Source of the DNA: Burkholderia stagnalis
Lineage (GTDB): Bacteria; Pseudomonadota; Gammaproteobacteria; Burkholderiales; Burkholderiaceae
Reading direction: 5' to 3'
NCBI RefSeq assembly: GCF_902830275.1
Contig: NZ_CADESW010000001.1
Span: 62,001-126,000 of the forward strand
DNA: 64,000 nt
Within the stretch, counting starts at the first letter, position 1; each line of letters opens with the position of its first letter. Shown piece after piece: positions 1-9,411 of this stretch. Under the pieces are notes generated by a model that saw only the letters and a program-made list of their open reading frames with translations, was not told where the DNA came from and searched no databases. The position numbers and the translations under genes were made by a program.

Positions 1-1776
1 CGCGTGCCGGCGCGCCGGATCGGCCACGGGCACCGCGCTCATCAGCTTCTTCGTGTACGGATGCTGCGGCGCCTCGAACACCGCGCGGCGCGGGCCGATC
101 TCGACGATCTGGCCGAGATACATCACCGCGACCCGATGGCTGATGCGCTCGACCACCGCCATGTCGTGCGAGATGAACAGGTACGCGACGCCCAGCTCGC
201 GCTGCAGGTCGAGCATCAGGTTGACGATCTGCGCCTGCACCGACACGTCGAGCGCGGACACCGACTCGTCGGCGATCACGACCTTCGGGTTCAGCGCGAG
301 CGCGCGCGCGATCGCGATCCGCTGGCGCTGCCCGCCCGAGAATTCGTGCGGATAGCGGCGCGCGGCCTCGGCCGGCAGCCCGACCCGGTCGAGCAGCCAG
401 TCGACCCGCTCCTGCGCGGCGCGGCCGCTCGCGACGCCATGCACGAGCAGCGGCTCCATGATCGAGAAGCCGACCGTGAGCCGCGGGTTCAGCGATGCGA
501 ACGGATCCTGGAAGATGAACTGGATATTGCGGCGCAGCGCCTGCAGGTCGGCGCCCTTCATCGCGCTGATGTCGCGGCCGTCGAATTCGATCGAGCCGCT
601 CTGCGATTCGACGAGGCGCAGCAGCGAGCGGCCGGTGGTCGACTTGCCGCAGCCCGATTCGCCGACGAGCGCCAGCGTCTCGCCCGGGCGCAGCTCGAAG
701 CTGACGCGCTCGACGGCATGCACGTATTGCGACACGCGGCCGAACAGCCCGCTCTTGACCGGAAAGCGCGTGACGAGGTCGCGCACGCGCAGCACCGGCG
801 GCGCGGCGGCGTCGACCGCCGGCTGGGCAAGCGCGGCAGCGTCGTCCCCAACGGGCGGCACGGCTTCGGCGGCCGCTGCGCCCTCCACCTTCAGCAGCGG
901 GAATTTCTCCGGCACGTCGGTGCCCTGCATCGAGCCGAGGCGCGGCACGGCCGCGAGCAGCGCGCGCGTGTAGCGGTGCTCGGGCGCGGCGAAGATGCGC
1001 GGCGCGTCGCCCTCCTCGACCTTCTCGCCGCGATACATGACGAGCACGCGGTCGGCCACCTCGGCGACCACGCCCATGTCGTGCGTGATGAACACCACGC
1101 CCATGTTCATCTCGTCCTGCAGGCCGCGGATCAATTGCAGGATCTGCGCCTGGATCGTCACGTCGAGCGCGGTGGTCGGTTCGTCGGCGATCAGCAGCGC
1201 GGGCCGGCACGACAGCGCCATCGCGATCATCACGCGCTGGCGCATCCCGCCGGACAGCTGGTGCGGATAGCGCGCGAACACGCGGCGCGCCTCCGGGATG
1301 CGCACGAGGTCGAGCAGGCGCAGCGCCTCGGCGCGCGCGTCCGACGCGCTCTTCGACTGGTGCAGCGCGATCGCCTCGCTGATCTGGTCGCCGACGGTGA
1401 ACACCGGATTGAGCGACGTCATCGGCTCCTGGAAGATCATCGCGATGTCCGCGCCGCGCACGCCGCGCATCGTCGCGGCGCTTGCCTGCGCGAGGTCGAG
1501 CTGCGTGCCGTTGCGCCGCCGGAATGCGATCCGGCCGCGCGTGATCGTGCCGCCGCCGTGTTCGACGAGCCGCATCAGCGCGAGCGACGTGACCGACTTG
1601 CCCGAGCCGGATTCGCCGACGATCGCGAGCGTCTCGCCGCGGTCGACGTGGAAGGACACGCCGCGCACCGCGTCGAACGTCGCGCCTTCGCGGCGGAACG
1701 TCACCGACAGGTCGTCGACCGCGACGACGCGCCGTTCGGGCATGGCAAGCGCGGCCTGGGTTCGCTTCGTCGTCAT
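1..1776 (-). CDS. gsiA: Peptide/glutathione ABC transporter, double ATP-binding protein (3' end outside window)
   Basis: Two ABC ATPase domains lie in one chain. The first has Walker A GESGSGKS at residues 54-61, signature LSGGM at 174-178 and Walker B ending ADEP near 200. The second has Walker A GESGCGKS at 372-379 and FSGGQ at 479-483. This fused arrangement is that of GsiA-type oligopeptide/glutathione importers (OppD+OppF in one polypeptide), which power uptake through partner permeases at the inner membrane. The gene directly follows iaaA, as in the E. coli iaaA-gsiABCD order, which supports a glutathione or short-peptide substrate. The frame is still open at base 1, after 592 codons, so the C-terminus and the binding protein and permeases lie outside. 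Substrate is inferred from synteny; a dipeptide importer is the alternative. Confidence 0.85.
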   Translation of the reverse strand, partial: MTTKRTQAALAMPERRVVAVDDLSVTFRREGATFDAVRGVSFHVDRGETLAIVGESGSGKSVTSLALMRLVEHGGGTITRGRIAFRRRNGTQLDLAQASAATMRGVRGADIAMIFQEPMTSLNPVFTVGDQISEAIALHQSKSASDARAEALRLLDLVRIPEARRVFARYPHQLSGGMRQRVMIAMALSCRPALLIADEPTTALDVTIQAQILQLIRGLQDEMNMGVVFITHDMGVVAEVADRVLVMYRGEKVEEGDAPRIFAAPEHRYTRALLAAVPRLGSMQGTDVPEKFPLLKVEGAAAAEAVPPVGDDAAALAQPAVDAAAPPVLRVRDLVTRFPVKSGLFGRVSQYVHAVERVSFELRPGETLALVGESGCGKSTTGRSLLRLVESQSGSIEFDGRDISAMKGADLQALRRNIQFIFQDPFASLNPRLTVGFSIMEPLLVHGVASGRAAQERVDWLLDRVGLPAEAARRYPHEFSGGQRQRIAIARALALNPKVVIADESVSALDVSVQAQIVNLMLDLQRELGVAYLFISHDMAVVERISHRVAVMYLGQIVEIGPRRAVFEAPQHPYTKKLMSAVPVADPARRHA

Positions 1777-1809
1777 GCGGGCCTCTCCTGATGCAAGCGC
1801 GGCGCGGGC

Positions 1810-2805
1810 TCAGGCCGCGTCATCGCGATAGATCCCGACCACGGGCGCATCGCCGACACGCGCATAGCCACGATACATCCCTTCGGTGTTGAACGGCATC
1901 GCGACGTTGCCGTGCGCATCGACCGCGATGATCCCGCCGCGGCCCGCGATGCGCGGCAGCTTGTTCATCACGACGTCATGCGCGGCGTCCTGCAGCGACG
2001 CGCCGCGATAGGCGATCTGCGCGGCGACGTCGTGCGCGGTGGCGAGGCGGATGAACATCTCGCCGGTGCCGGTGGACGATACCGCGCAGGTCGCGTCGTC
2101 CGCGTAGCAGCCCGCGCCGACGATCGGCGAATCGCCGACCCGGCCCGGCTGCTTGTTGGTGATCCCGCCGGTGGACGTGGCCGCCGCGACGTGGCCGTGC
2201 AGATCGCGCGCGACCGCGCCGACGGTGCCGTGCTTGCGGTCGGGGTCGAGCGGCTCGGGCGGGCGCGGCGGCGCGCCGTCGCCGAACGCGAACGTCGCGG
2301 CGTCGTGATCGAGCAGCATGCCCGCGGCTTCGCGCGCCTTGAGCCACTGCGCGCGGCGCGCGTCGGTACCGAAATAGCCCGGCTCGACGAGCTCCAGGCC
2401 GTGCGCGGCCGCGAACGCGTCGGCGCCCGCGCCGGCGAACAGCACGTGCTCGCTCGCTTCCATCACGCGCCGCGCGGCGAGCACCGGATTGCGCACGCGC
2501 GTCGCGCAGCACACCGCGCCTGCGGCGAGCGTCGCGCCGTCCATGATCGCGGCGTCGAGTTCGTGCGTGCCGTCGGCCGTATACACCGCGCCGTGCCCCG
2601 CGTTGAACAGCGGGCAGTCCTCGAGCATCCGCACCGCGACGGTGACGGCGTCGAGCGCGCTGCCGCCGTCGGCGAGCACCGCCTGCGCGGCGCGCAGGAT
2701 CGCCGCCAGCTCGGTGCGGTACTGCAGCTCGGTTTCGGTGCTCATCGCGCTGCGCAGGATCGTGCCTGCGCCGCCATGAATCGCCACGATCGCGGGTGAA
2801 GTCAT
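1810..2805 (-). CDS. iaaA: Isoaspartyl peptidase / L-asparaginase (Ntn hydrolase)
   Basis: A 331-residue protein of the plant-type asparaginase / isoaspartyl dipeptidase family. These enzymes cleave themselves and use the freed N-terminal Thr to hydrolyse beta-aspartyl dipeptides and asparagine. The self-cleavage site is the motif HGTVGAVA, with nucleophile Thr194, and the later GGIT and STGTGE segments fit the substrate pocket. The N-terminus (IVAIHGGAG) is typical. The start at 2805 forms an ATGA overlap with the stop of the upstream RpiR regulator, and the ABC ATPase follows 33 bp downstream, so the three genes probably form one operon. In E. coli iaaA also precedes gsiA; together they would import and break down small or damaged peptides. 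Confidence 0.9.
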   Translation of the reverse strand: MTSPAIVAIHGGAGTILRSAMSTETELQYRTELAAILRAAQAVLADGGSALDAVTVAVRMLEDCPLFNAGHGAVYTADGTHELDAAIMDGATLAAGAVCCATRVRNPVLAARRVMEASEHVLFAGAGADAFAAAHGLELVEPGYFGTDARRAQWLKAREAAGMLLDHDAATFAFGDGAPPRPPEPLDPDRKHGTVGAVARDLHGHVAAATSTGGITNKQPGRVGDSPIVGAGCYADDATCAVSSTGTGEMFIRLATAHDVAAQIAYRGASLQDAAHDVVMNKLPRIAGRGGIIAVDAHGNVAMPFNTEGMYRGYARVGDAPVVGIYRDDAA

Positions 2806-3752
2806 GCTTTTCTCGAACGGGAGGATGAAGGTGAAGGGTGTGTGTCCGGCAGCGCGGCCTGCGGCTGCGTGAGCCAGGGCAACAGGAATTCGGTCATCTC
2901 GGCCGCGGCCTTCGCGGAACGGTGCGTGCGCAGCGCGACCGCGTCGATCAGCGCCTCGATCATCGCGAGCACGGCCGCTTCCGACGTGGCCGCAAAGCGC
3001 CGCTGCGCGGTCACGAACAGCATCAGCGATGCGCACGGCGCGAGCGGCGAATCGGGGCCGTCGGTCAGCGCGAGCACCTGCGCGCCGCGTGCGGCCGCGC
3101 GGCGCGCCAGTTCCATCGTGTCCTCGACGTAGCGCGGAAACGCGATCGCGATCACCAGGTCGCGCGCATCGGCCGAATACAGGCGCCGCGCCGCGTGCGA
3201 CGGGCCGCCGAGCAGCGCGAGCGACTGCACGTTGTCGTGACACACCGACAGGCCGTGCTCCATCAGCCCCGCGAGAAACGCGCTCGATCCCGCGCCGAGG
3301 ATCAGCACGCGGCGCGCGGCGACGATCGCCTCGACCGCCGCCTCGACCTGCGTCGCGTTCAGTTGCGCGCGCGTGTGCTCGAGGTTCTCGACCGCCTGGT
3401 CGAACACCGCGTCGATCCATGCGGCGCCGCGCACGCCGGCTTCCTGCTCCTGCGCGGAGCGCAGCCGCTCGACCGGCCCGAGCGTCGCCTCGAAGCCGCG
3501 CACGAGCGCCGCGCGCATCGCCGGATAGCCGTCGAAGCCGAGCGCCTTCGCGAAGCGGTTCGCGGTGGCGATCGACGCGTTCACCGCCTGCGCGAGTTCG
3601 TCGATCCGCATCGTCGCCGCGCGGAACGGATTCGCGAGCACGTATTCGCCCATGCGCCGGTGAATCGGCGTGAGCGCCGGCATCGCGGCCGCGATGCGCG
3701 CGGCAATCGAAGGTTCGGCGTCGGATACGGCGGGCGGATGAAGCGGCGGCAT
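2802..3752 (-). CDS. RpiR-family transcriptional regulator (HTH + SIS domain)
   Basis: A 316-residue protein with an N-terminal RpiR-type helix-turn-helix (about residues 15-90, including the segment around DELAQAVNASIATANRFAKALG) and a C-terminal SIS sugar-isomerase-like domain (about 120-270, with ILGAGSSAFLAGL). SIS domains in this family bind phosphosugars or amino-sugar ligands. It is the first gene of the operon with iaaA and gsiA (4-bp overlap), so it most likely controls that operon and itself. A short palindrome lies 37 bp upstream. The C-terminal 15 residues are Pro/Ser-rich and unlike the domain. The ligand is not evident. Confidence 0.85.
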   Translation of the reverse strand: MPPLHPPAVSDAEPSIAARIAAAMPALTPIHRRMGEYVLANPFRAATMRIDELAQAVNASIATANRFAKALGFDGYPAMRAALVRGFEATLGPVERLRSAQEQEAGVRGAAWIDAVFDQAVENLEHTRAQLNATQVEAAVEAIVAARRVLILGAGSSAFLAGLMEHGLSVCHDNVQSLALLGGPSHAARRLYSADARDLVIAIAFPRYVEDTMELARRAAARGAQVLALTDGPDSPLAPCASLMLFVTAQRRFAATSEAAVLAMIEALIDAVALRTHRSAKAAAEMTEFLLPWLTQPQAALPDTHPSPSSSRSRKA

Positions 3753-3788
3753 GCGGGCGCGGCGGCAGTCGGGTGATTGAAAGTGAAA

Positions 3789-3798
3789 GTAAATTTAC
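3789..3798. promoter_or_regulatory. Palindrome upstream of the RpiR operon, candidate operator
   Basis: GTAAATTTAC is a perfect 10-bp palindrome in an AT-rich island, 37 bp upstream of the RpiR start. Read on the minus strand it extends to TGTAAATTTAC, which resembles the TGTAA-TTACA sites of RpiR/HexR regulators. Assignment is inference from position and shape only. Confidence 0.35.
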
Positions 3799-4068
3799 AC
3801 GCGCCACAGACGGAAAAAAATAAATTTTCATCGACTCAGGGAAACCCCGATGCGCGGCGCTTCGCCGGCGCGGGGGTGCGCCTCCTCATTGGCCTCGCCC
3901 TGCCGACCAATCTGGCGAATTGCTTACAATGCACGGCTCTTTCTCCTGCATCGCCCTTCGTTGCAGCCTTCCCACCGGGTATAACATCACACGGCCCCGC
4001 CGCATTCGGGCGTGCCGCGCCCCTGCGCGCGGCGTTCCGTGTCGTAGCCCTTCTTCCGGATGCCAACC
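3799..4068. other. Intergenic stretch between divergent units, no gene seen
   Basis: Most of the roughly 316-bp gap between the RpiR gene and the next plus-strand gene. It is AT-rich at 3820-3835 and contains two -10-like hexamers on the plus strand (TACAAT at 3925, TATAAC at 3980), but neither has a convincing -35 at 16-18 bp. An open frame crosses it only because stops are rare in GC-rich DNA; I do not support a gene here. Confidence 0.4.
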
Positions 4069-4149
4069 ATGTCAGACTCCCGTCCCTTGCCTCGTACGAC
4101 GTTCAGGCCGCAGGTCGCGGCCGGGCGGCGGCGCGGAGGCGCGCGATGA
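4069..4149 (+). CDS. Possible 26-codon leader peptide overlapping the next start
   Basis: An ATG at 4069 opens a 26-codon frame whose TGA overlaps the ATG of the small membrane protein gene (ATGA at 4146-4149). The last codons carry GGAGGCGCG, which also serves as the Shine-Dalgarno of the next gene. No clear ribosome binding site precedes this frame, so it may be chance; the coupling geometry is the only support. A similar arrangement recurs at 29106-29183. Confidence 0.25.
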   Translation: MSDSRPLPRTTFRPQVAAGRRRGGAR

Positions 4150-4460
4150 GCGGCGTGTCGCATGATCTCGTCGGCGACACCATCGCGCTGGGCACGCTCG
4201 CGCTGCTGTATCTCGCCGGGCTCGGGCTCGCGCTGTGGCGGATCCGGGCGGCCGCGCGGCGCGGCAAGGTCTACTGGCTCGTGTGCGCGGCGCTGCTGCT
4301 CGGCGGCGCGGGCGCGATGTTCGCCGGGCAGCCGCCCGACGCGGGCGTCGGCGAAATGCCGGCCGGCTTCGCGCTCGGCGTCGAAGCGGTGCTGGCCGGG
4401 CTGGCGATGGTCGCGGCCGGATGCGCGTGGCTGATGCTGCGCGCGCGACGGGCGCCGTAG
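4146..4460 (+). CDS. Small membrane protein of unknown function
   Basis: A 104-residue protein with three predicted membrane segments (about residues 12-32, 40-62 and 73-100) and basic loops (RIRAAARRGK; C-terminal RARRAP), so its C-terminus is probably cytoplasmic. The start at 4146 is chosen because GGAGG lies 7 bp upstream. I do not recognise the family. It stands alone between the RpiR operon and a convergent hydrolase gene, so the context gives no function. Confidence 0.6.
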   Translation: MSGVSHDLVGDTIALGTLALLYLAGLGLALWRIRAAARRGKVYWLVCAALLLGGAGAMFAGQPPDAGVGEMPAGFALGVEAVLAGLAMVAAGCAWLMLRARRAP

Positions 4461-4476
4461 GCGTGACGGAACTGCC

Positions 4477-5298
4477 CTATGCCGACGCGTCGCCCAGGAA
4501 GGCCAGCATCGCCGCGTTGAAGCGGCCCGGCCGCTGCAGCGGCGCGAAATGGCTCACGCCCGACAGGCGCGTCAGCACCGCGCCGGGAATCGAACGGGCC
4601 AGATACGCCGCATGCTCGGGCAGGATGAATTCGTCGTGCTCGCCCAGCACGATCGCGACGGGCACCGCGATCGCGCCGAGCTCGCGCGCGCTGTAGTTCG
4701 GCTGCGTGCGCATCATCTCGCTGACGGCGGCCACGAATGGCTCGAAATCGTCCGGCGTCGCCGACAGGCTCGCATAATCCTGCCGGTGCCGCGCGAAGCA
4801 GCGGTCGATCACCGCGCTCGGCGCCATCTCCCGGGCGCCGCTCGGATCCATGTTGCAGGCGAAGAAGAACACGCGCTCGACGCGCGCAGGCACGCGCGCG
4901 GCGAGCACGAGCGCGATGCACGCGCCGTCGCTCCAGCCGACGAGGCGCGCGCGCTCGATGCCGAGCGCATCCATCACCGCGAGCACGTCCGACGCCATGC
5001 GCTCGTAGGAATACGGCCGGCCGTCGCGTGTGCTGCGGCCATGGCCGCGGCTGTCGATCAGCACGGCGCGATAACCGGCCGACACGATGGCCGGCACCTG
5101 GTAGCCCCAGTTGCCCGCATGGCCGAGGCCGCCGTGCAGCAGGATCACCGGCGGGCCGTCGCCGTACGACGCATGCCAGATGCGCGCGCCGTCATGTTCC
5201 AGCCAGCCCTCGAAGCCGGCCGCCGGCAGCGGCGCGGCGCCCTGCCCGGCGAACCGGACGAGATCGTCATCCTCGATGTCCTCGGTCTTCGCGCTCAT
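4477..5298 (-). CDS. Alpha/beta-fold hydrolase
   Basis: A 273-residue alpha/beta hydrolase. The oxyanion segment LLHGGLGHAG is at about 53-62, the nucleophile elbow GWSDG puts Ser at 123, and Asp222 (GEHDEF) and His250 (GVSHF) complete a plausible Ser-Asp-His triad. The fold resembles esterases and C-C bond hydrolases acting on small soluble substrates. There is no signal peptide, so it should be cytoplasmic. The neighbouring methyltransferase is read in the same direction but starts about 80 bp beyond this start and has its own ribosome binding site. The substrate cannot be told from the sequence. Confidence 0.85.
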   Translation of the reverse strand: MSAKTEDIEDDDLVRFAGQGAAPLPAAGFEGWLEHDGARIWHASYGDGPPVILLHGGLGHAGNWGYQVPAIVSAGYRAVLIDSRGHGRSTRDGRPYSYERMASDVLAVMDALGIERARLVGWSDGACIALVLAARVPARVERVFFFACNMDPSGAREMAPSAVIDRCFARHRQDYASLSATPDDFEPFVAAVSEMMRTQPNYSARELGAIAVPVAIVLGEHDEFILPEHAAYLARSIPGAVLTRLSGVSHFAPLQRPGRFNAAMLAFLGDASA

Positions 5299-5376
5299 CG
5301 TTGTTCCTCTTGTCCGGCGAAGCTGAAAAGCGCGATTGTAGTGCGCATTCGCGGCGCGATCGTGTCGGCGGGCCGG

Positions 5377-6228
5377 CTACGCGGCCCGCCGGCGCGCGCC
5401 GATCATCCAGCACGCCGCGTCGTAACGCAGTTCGTCCCCCTGCACGTAACGCGCGAACGCGGCGCACATCGTTTCGACCACGCGCATGCGCGTCGCGTCG
5501 TCCACGTCGCGCAGCGCGATGCCGACGGGGCCGAGCCGCGACACGTAGTCGGTCAGCGCATGCGTCGGCAGCACGCATTGCACGTCGATCGCGCGGATCT
5601 CGATATCGGCCCAGCCGCTGGCCTCGAGGATCGACGCAACCCGCGCGCGGTCGCCGAACCCGAACTGCCCCGGCGCGCCGGGCACGCGCGGCGGCAAGTT
5701 CGGCAGCAGCGGCGCGGCGGCGCGTTCGGCGGTCGTCATGAACGGGTTATCCGCCGCGCCGCGCCACGCGATCGCGCACAGCCGCGCGCCGTCGGCCGCC
5801 GCGTGCCGCAGGTTCGCAAACGCGCGCACCGGATCGTCGAAGAACATCACGCCGAGACGCGACACGATCAGGTCGAAGCGCGCGTCGCCGAACGCGTGCG
5901 TCTGCGCGTCCGCGCGGATGAAGTCGGCGTGAACGCGTTCGCGCCCGGCGCGCGCGCGGGCCGCGTCGAGCATCGGCGCCGACACGTCGATGCCCGTGCA
6001 GCGCCCCTGCGCGCCGAGCCGGCGGGCAATGGCGACCGTGACCGCACCGGTGCCGCAGCCGACGTCGAGCACCCGCCGCGCCGACGTGGCGACGGCCGCT
6101 TCGACGAGCAGTTGCTCGAGCGGCTCGAACATCCGGTCGAGCACCGCCTGCGTGTCGACCCATGCGCGGCCGCTCGGGCCGTTCCAGAGTGCGGCCTGCT
6201 CGCCGTTGGCTGACTCGGTGTGGTTCAT
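5377..6228 (-). CDS. Class I SAM-dependent methyltransferase
   Basis: A 283-residue methyltransferase with the SAM-binding motif I VLDVGCGTG, an acidic post-motif (GIDVSAPML), and motif III-like segment LIVSRLGVMFF. The layout resembles UbiE/arsenite-type small-molecule methyltransferases. The start at 6228 (MNHTES) is preferred over an upstream in-frame one because AGGAAAA lies 6-7 bp before it on the minus strand. No neighbouring gene names a substrate; a small-molecule acceptor is the likely case. Confidence 0.85.
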   Translation of the reverse strand: MNHTESANGEQAALWNGPSGRAWVDTQAVLDRMFEPLEQLLVEAAVATSARRVLDVGCGTGAVTVAIARRLGAQGRCTGIDVSAPMLDAARARAGRERVHADFIRADAQTHAFGDARFDLIVSRLGVMFFDDPVRAFANLRHAAADGARLCAIAWRGAADNPFMTTAERAAAPLLPNLPPRVPGAPGQFGFGDRARVASILEASGWADIEIRAIDVQCVLPTHALTDYVSRLGPVGIALRDVDDATRMRVVETMCAAFARYVQGDELRYDAACWMIGARRRAA

Positions 6229-6459
6229 GATCGTTTTCCTGTGAATGCCCTCGGAAGGCGAATCGGCAGTGTGCCGCCTCAAGCCGGCTTGAAGTCAAGC
6301 GGCGGCGGCCCCGCCCGTCACGCTCATCGCGACGCAACATCACTCGCCGAATCGCGCACAATGCGTCGACGGCGAGCCGCAGCACCGCGCCCGCCGAATC
6401 GTTTTCATAATTCTTACATTCGTGTTGCGTATGTTGACGGCTTTCCAACGGTGACCTCC

Positions 6460-7932
6460 ATGCGACGACTCCTCCTGCGCGCGGCGCCCGCGCGCCTTGC
6501 CTCGCTCGCGGCGATCGCGGCTCTCGCGACGCTGTCCGCGTGCTCCAACCACATCGATACGCCCGCCGATCCGGCGAGCGCCGCGATCAACGTGCAGGCC
6601 GCGTGGGTCGAGATCGGCGACGCGAACCAGGCGATCGCCCGCGTGATCACGAACTTCAGCCCGGCGTCGGCCGGCGATCCGCTGTGCCCGCAGCTCGTCG
6701 TCGACGGCAAGCTGTCGCGGATGACGCTGCGCGCGGGCACCGCCACCGCGCCGCAGCGCACCACCGCGAGCGATCCGGCGGATTCGAAGCCGTCGAGCTT
6801 CCCGGTGTCGGTCTGCGAGGCCGCGCTGCCGGCGGACGCGCAGAGCGCGAGCGTCGCGGGCCGTACGCTGCCGCTGCCGAAGGCTCAGCCGCAGCGCATC
6901 GCGATCCTCGCCGACACCGGCTGCCGGATGAAGAAGGCCGACAACGCCTGGCAGGCGTGCAACGACGCGTCGGTCTGGCCGTTCGACACGATTGCCGCGA
7001 GCATCGCGAAGCTGTCGCCGGATCTCGTGCTGCACGTCGGCGACTATCACTACCGCGAGAACGCGTGCCCGCCCGACATCGCCGGCTGCAAGGACAGCCC
7101 GTGGGGCTACGGCTGGGATACGTGGCAGGCCGACCTGTTCCGCCCGGCCGCGCCGCTGTTCGCGGCGGCGCCATGGGTCGTCGTGCGCGGCAACCACGAG
7201 GAATGCGCGCGGGCGGGCCAGGGCTGGTTCCGCTTCCTCGACCCGCGCCCGTACAGCGACGCCCGCTCGTGCAACGACCCGGCCAACGACGCCAACGCGA
7301 ACTATTCGGAGCCGTACGCGGTATCGCTCGGCAGCGGCTCGCAGGTGATCGTGTTCGACACCGCGAAGGTCGGGCGCAATGCGCTGAAGACGACCGACAC
7401 GCAGTTCCAGATCTACCAGAAGCAATTCCAGACGGTGGCCGCGCTCGCGTCGAAGGCCGGCATGACGACGACGATCTTCACCAACCATCACCCGATCCTC
7501 GCGTTCGCGCCGATCGCGGGCAGCACGCCCGCGCCGGGCAACCTCGCGCTGCAATCGGTGATGTCGAGCCTCAACGCGCAGGCGTACTACCCGCCCGGCG
7601 TACACGTCGCGCTGCACGGCCACGTGCACGACTTCCAGGCGATCAACTTCGCGTCCGGCCATCCGGCGACGATCGTGTCGGGCAACGGCGGCGACAACCT
7701 CGACGTCGCGCTGCCCGACCCGTTCCCGGCCGCGCTGACGCCCGCGCCCGGCGCGGTCATCGACAAGCTGTCGCACAACAACAGCTTCGGTTTCCTGATG
7801 ATGGAGCGCCGCCCCGCGCCGGCGACGGGCTGGGTGTTCCGCGCGTACTCGGCCGCCGGCAAGCTGCTCGCGTCGTGCACGCAGGCCGGCACGACGCTCG
7901 CCTGCGACAAGACGGGGTTCATCGCGCCGTGA
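6460..7932 (+). CDS. Metallophosphoesterase-family lipoprotein
   Basis: A 490-residue protein with a lipoprotein signal peptide (lipobox LSAC, Cys28) followed by a calcineurin-like metallophosphoesterase domain. Metal-ligand motifs appear in order: ADTG (Asp near residue 147), GDYHYR, GNHEEC, TNHHP and HGHVHDF. It should sit in the cell envelope facing the periplasm and hydrolyse phosphate esters or phosphodiesters. The extended N-terminal region (about 30-140) is of unknown fold and contains several Cys residues (PLCPQ, VCEAA) that could form disulfides. It is translationally coupled (GTGA overlap) to the di-haem peroxidase gene. Substrate unknown. Confidence 0.85.
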   Translation: MRRLLLRAAPARLASLAAIAALATLSACSNHIDTPADPASAAINVQAAWVEIGDANQAIARVITNFSPASAGDPLCPQLVVDGKLSRMTLRAGTATAPQRTTASDPADSKPSSFPVSVCEAALPADAQSASVAGRTLPLPKAQPQRIAILADTGCRMKKADNAWQACNDASVWPFDTIAASIAKLSPDLVLHVGDYHYRENACPPDIAGCKDSPWGYGWDTWQADLFRPAAPLFAAAPWVVVRGNHEECARAGQGWFRFLDPRPYSDARSCNDPANDANANYSEPYAVSLGSGSQVIVFDTAKVGRNALKTTDTQFQIYQKQFQTVAALASKAGMTTTIFTNHHPILAFAPIAGSTPAPGNLALQSVMSSLNAQAYYPPGVHVALHGHVHDFQAINFASGHPATIVSGNGGDNLDVALPDPFPAALTPAPGAVIDKLSHNNSFGFLMMERRPAPATGWVFRAYSAAGKLLASCTQAGTTLACDKTGFIAP

Positions 7933-9314
7933 GCACGGGTTCGTTCGACAGCCGCCGTGCGCCGCGCGCGCATGGCGTGCGCGGGGTGTCGCGCGCCGGC
8001 CGTGCGCGCCGTGGCACCGCCCTTGCACTCGCGGCGCTGGCGGCGCTTTCCGGCGCCGCATCGCTCGCGGCGCACGCCGCGCCCGCCGGCACCACCGTGC
8101 TGCTGCCCGGCGCACCGCCCGCGCGCGTGGTCGACACGATCGGCAACGACACGCCGCAGGTCACGTCCAAGATCGATGCGTCCGCCGCGCGCTTCGCGCC
8201 GGACCCGACGCTCGTCGCGCTCGGCCGCCGCATCTTCTTCGACACACGCCTGTCCGAGCCGCGCGGGATGTCGTGCGCCGGGTGCCACGATCCGGGCCGC
8301 GCGTTCGCGCCGACGCTGTCCGCGGCCGCGCTCGCGGGCCCCGGCGTGCCGGAAGGCAGCCGGCCGGGACGCTTCAGCCGGCGCAACGCGCCGTCGCTGC
8401 TCTACGTGCGCTATGTGCCGCGCCGCCACTTCTACCAGGACGACGACGCGCCCGCGCCGTCGCCGTTCGGCGGCCTGTTCAGCGATGGCCGCGCGGACAC
8501 GCTCGCCGAGCAGATCCGCGGGCCGCTGTTCGACCCGAACGAGATGAACAACCGGTCGCCCGCCGCGCTGCTGCGCAAGGTCGACGCGACCGAACTCGCG
8601 CCGGCGCTCGCTGCGCGCTTCGGCGACGGGGTGCGGCGCGACCCGGCGCAGCTCGTGCGCGCGCTCGGCGCGTCGGTCGAGGCGTACCTGCAGAGCGACG
8701 AGATGGCGCCGTTCACGTCGCGCTTCGACGCCTACCTGCGCCAGCGCACGCCGCTCGATGCGCAGCAGATGCGCGGCCTCGCGCTGTTCAAGAATCCCGA
8801 CAAGGGCAACTGCATGAGCTGCCACACGCTGTCGGATACGTCGAGCCGCCCGGAGCGGTCGCTGTTCACCGATTTCGGCTACGACGCGATTGCGGTGCCG
8901 CGCAACCGCGCGCTGCCGGCCAATCGCGACCCGCGCCATTTCGACAACGGGCTGTGCGACACCGCGCGCCGGCTGCGCTGGCCCGAGCCCGGCCAGTGGT
9001 GCGGCTACCTGCGCACGCCGGGCCTGCGCAACGTCGCGCTCAAGCAGACCTTCATGCACAACGGCGTGTTCACGTCGCTGCGCGACGCGGTGGCGTTCTA
9101 CAACACGCGCTCGACCGATCCGCGCCACTGGTATCACGGCGCCGCGACGTTCGACGACGTGCCGGGCGCCTACCGCGGCAACATCAACGTGAACTCGACG
9201 CCGATGAACCGCCGCCCCGGCACGCCGCCCGCGCTGTCCGAAACCGAGATCGACGACATCGTCGCGTTCCTCGGCACGCTGACCGACGCGCGCTACGCCT
9301 CCCCTGCACGCTGA
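7929..9314 (+). CDS. Di-haem cytochrome c peroxidase family protein
   Basis: A 461-residue exported protein. The GTG start at 7929 overlaps the upstream stop; the N-terminus has Arg-rich residues then a hydrophobic segment (about 31-50) ending AHA, a signal peptide. Two haem-binding motifs are present: CAGCH at 116-120 and CMSCH at 295-299, the MauG / cytochrome c peroxidase layout. The segment RNAPSLLYV is typical of the family. It would reduce peroxide with electrons from periplasmic cytochromes, or oxidise a protein partner as MauG does. Coupling to a phosphoesterase lipoprotein suggests joint envelope function, which is inference. Confidence 0.88.
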   Translation: MSTGSFDSRRAPRAHGVRGVSRAGRARRGTALALAALAALSGAASLAAHAAPAGTTVLLPGAPPARVVDTIGNDTPQVTSKIDASAARFAPDPTLVALGRRIFFDTRLSEPRGMSCAGCHDPGRAFAPTLSAAALAGPGVPEGSRPGRFSRRNAPSLLYVRYVPRRHFYQDDDAPAPSPFGGLFSDGRADTLAEQIRGPLFDPNEMNNRSPAALLRKVDATELAPALAARFGDGVRRDPAQLVRALGASVEAYLQSDEMAPFTSRFDAYLRQRTPLDAQQMRGLALFKNPDKGNCMSCHTLSDTSSRPERSLFTDFGYDAIAVPRNRALPANRDPRHFDNGLCDTARRLRWPEPGQWCGYLRTPGLRNVALKQTFMHNGVFTSLRDAVAFYNTRSTDPRHWYHGAATFDDVPGAYRGNINVNSTPMNRRPGTPPALSETEIDDIVAFLGTLTDARYASPAR

Positions 9315-9348
9315 CCCTGTCCGGACGGCCAACGGCCGCCCGGCTCGC

Positions 9349-9400
9349 TTGCGGCTGCCCGGAATACTGGTTATATTTACAGCACTGTATTTATAAACAG
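9349..9400 (+). promoter_or_regulatory. Promoter with two tandem LexA (SOS) boxes
   Basis: Two sites of the form CTG-N10-CAG stand 2 bp apart. The downstream one, CTGTATTTATAAACAG (9385-9400), matches the CTGT-N8-ACAG LexA consensus exactly. The upstream one, CTGGTTATATTTACAG (9367-9382), differs by one base. They lie over a promoter with -35 TTGCGG (9349-9354), a 17-bp spacer and -10 TATATT (9372-9377), so LexA bound here would block RNA polymerase. The small gene at 9412 starts 11 bp after the second box. Confidence 0.8.
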
Positions 9401-9411
9401 TGAGGCGCGCG

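Noticed and set aside
4..1791. A 595-codon plus-strand frame at the left edge
   Set aside because: Antisense to the double ABC ATPase whose Walker and signature motifs are clear; composition is Arg/His/Asp/Ala-rich without any domain.
1810..3831. A 673-codon frame that extends isoaspartyl peptidase upstream
   Set aside because: The extension is the wrong-frame reading of the RpiR gene. The true start at 2805 overlaps the RpiR stop by 4 bp.
3777..4145. N-terminal extension of the small membrane protein
   Set aside because: It would cross an AT-rich island and give a protein part without pattern; the ATG at 4146 has a strong GGAGG.
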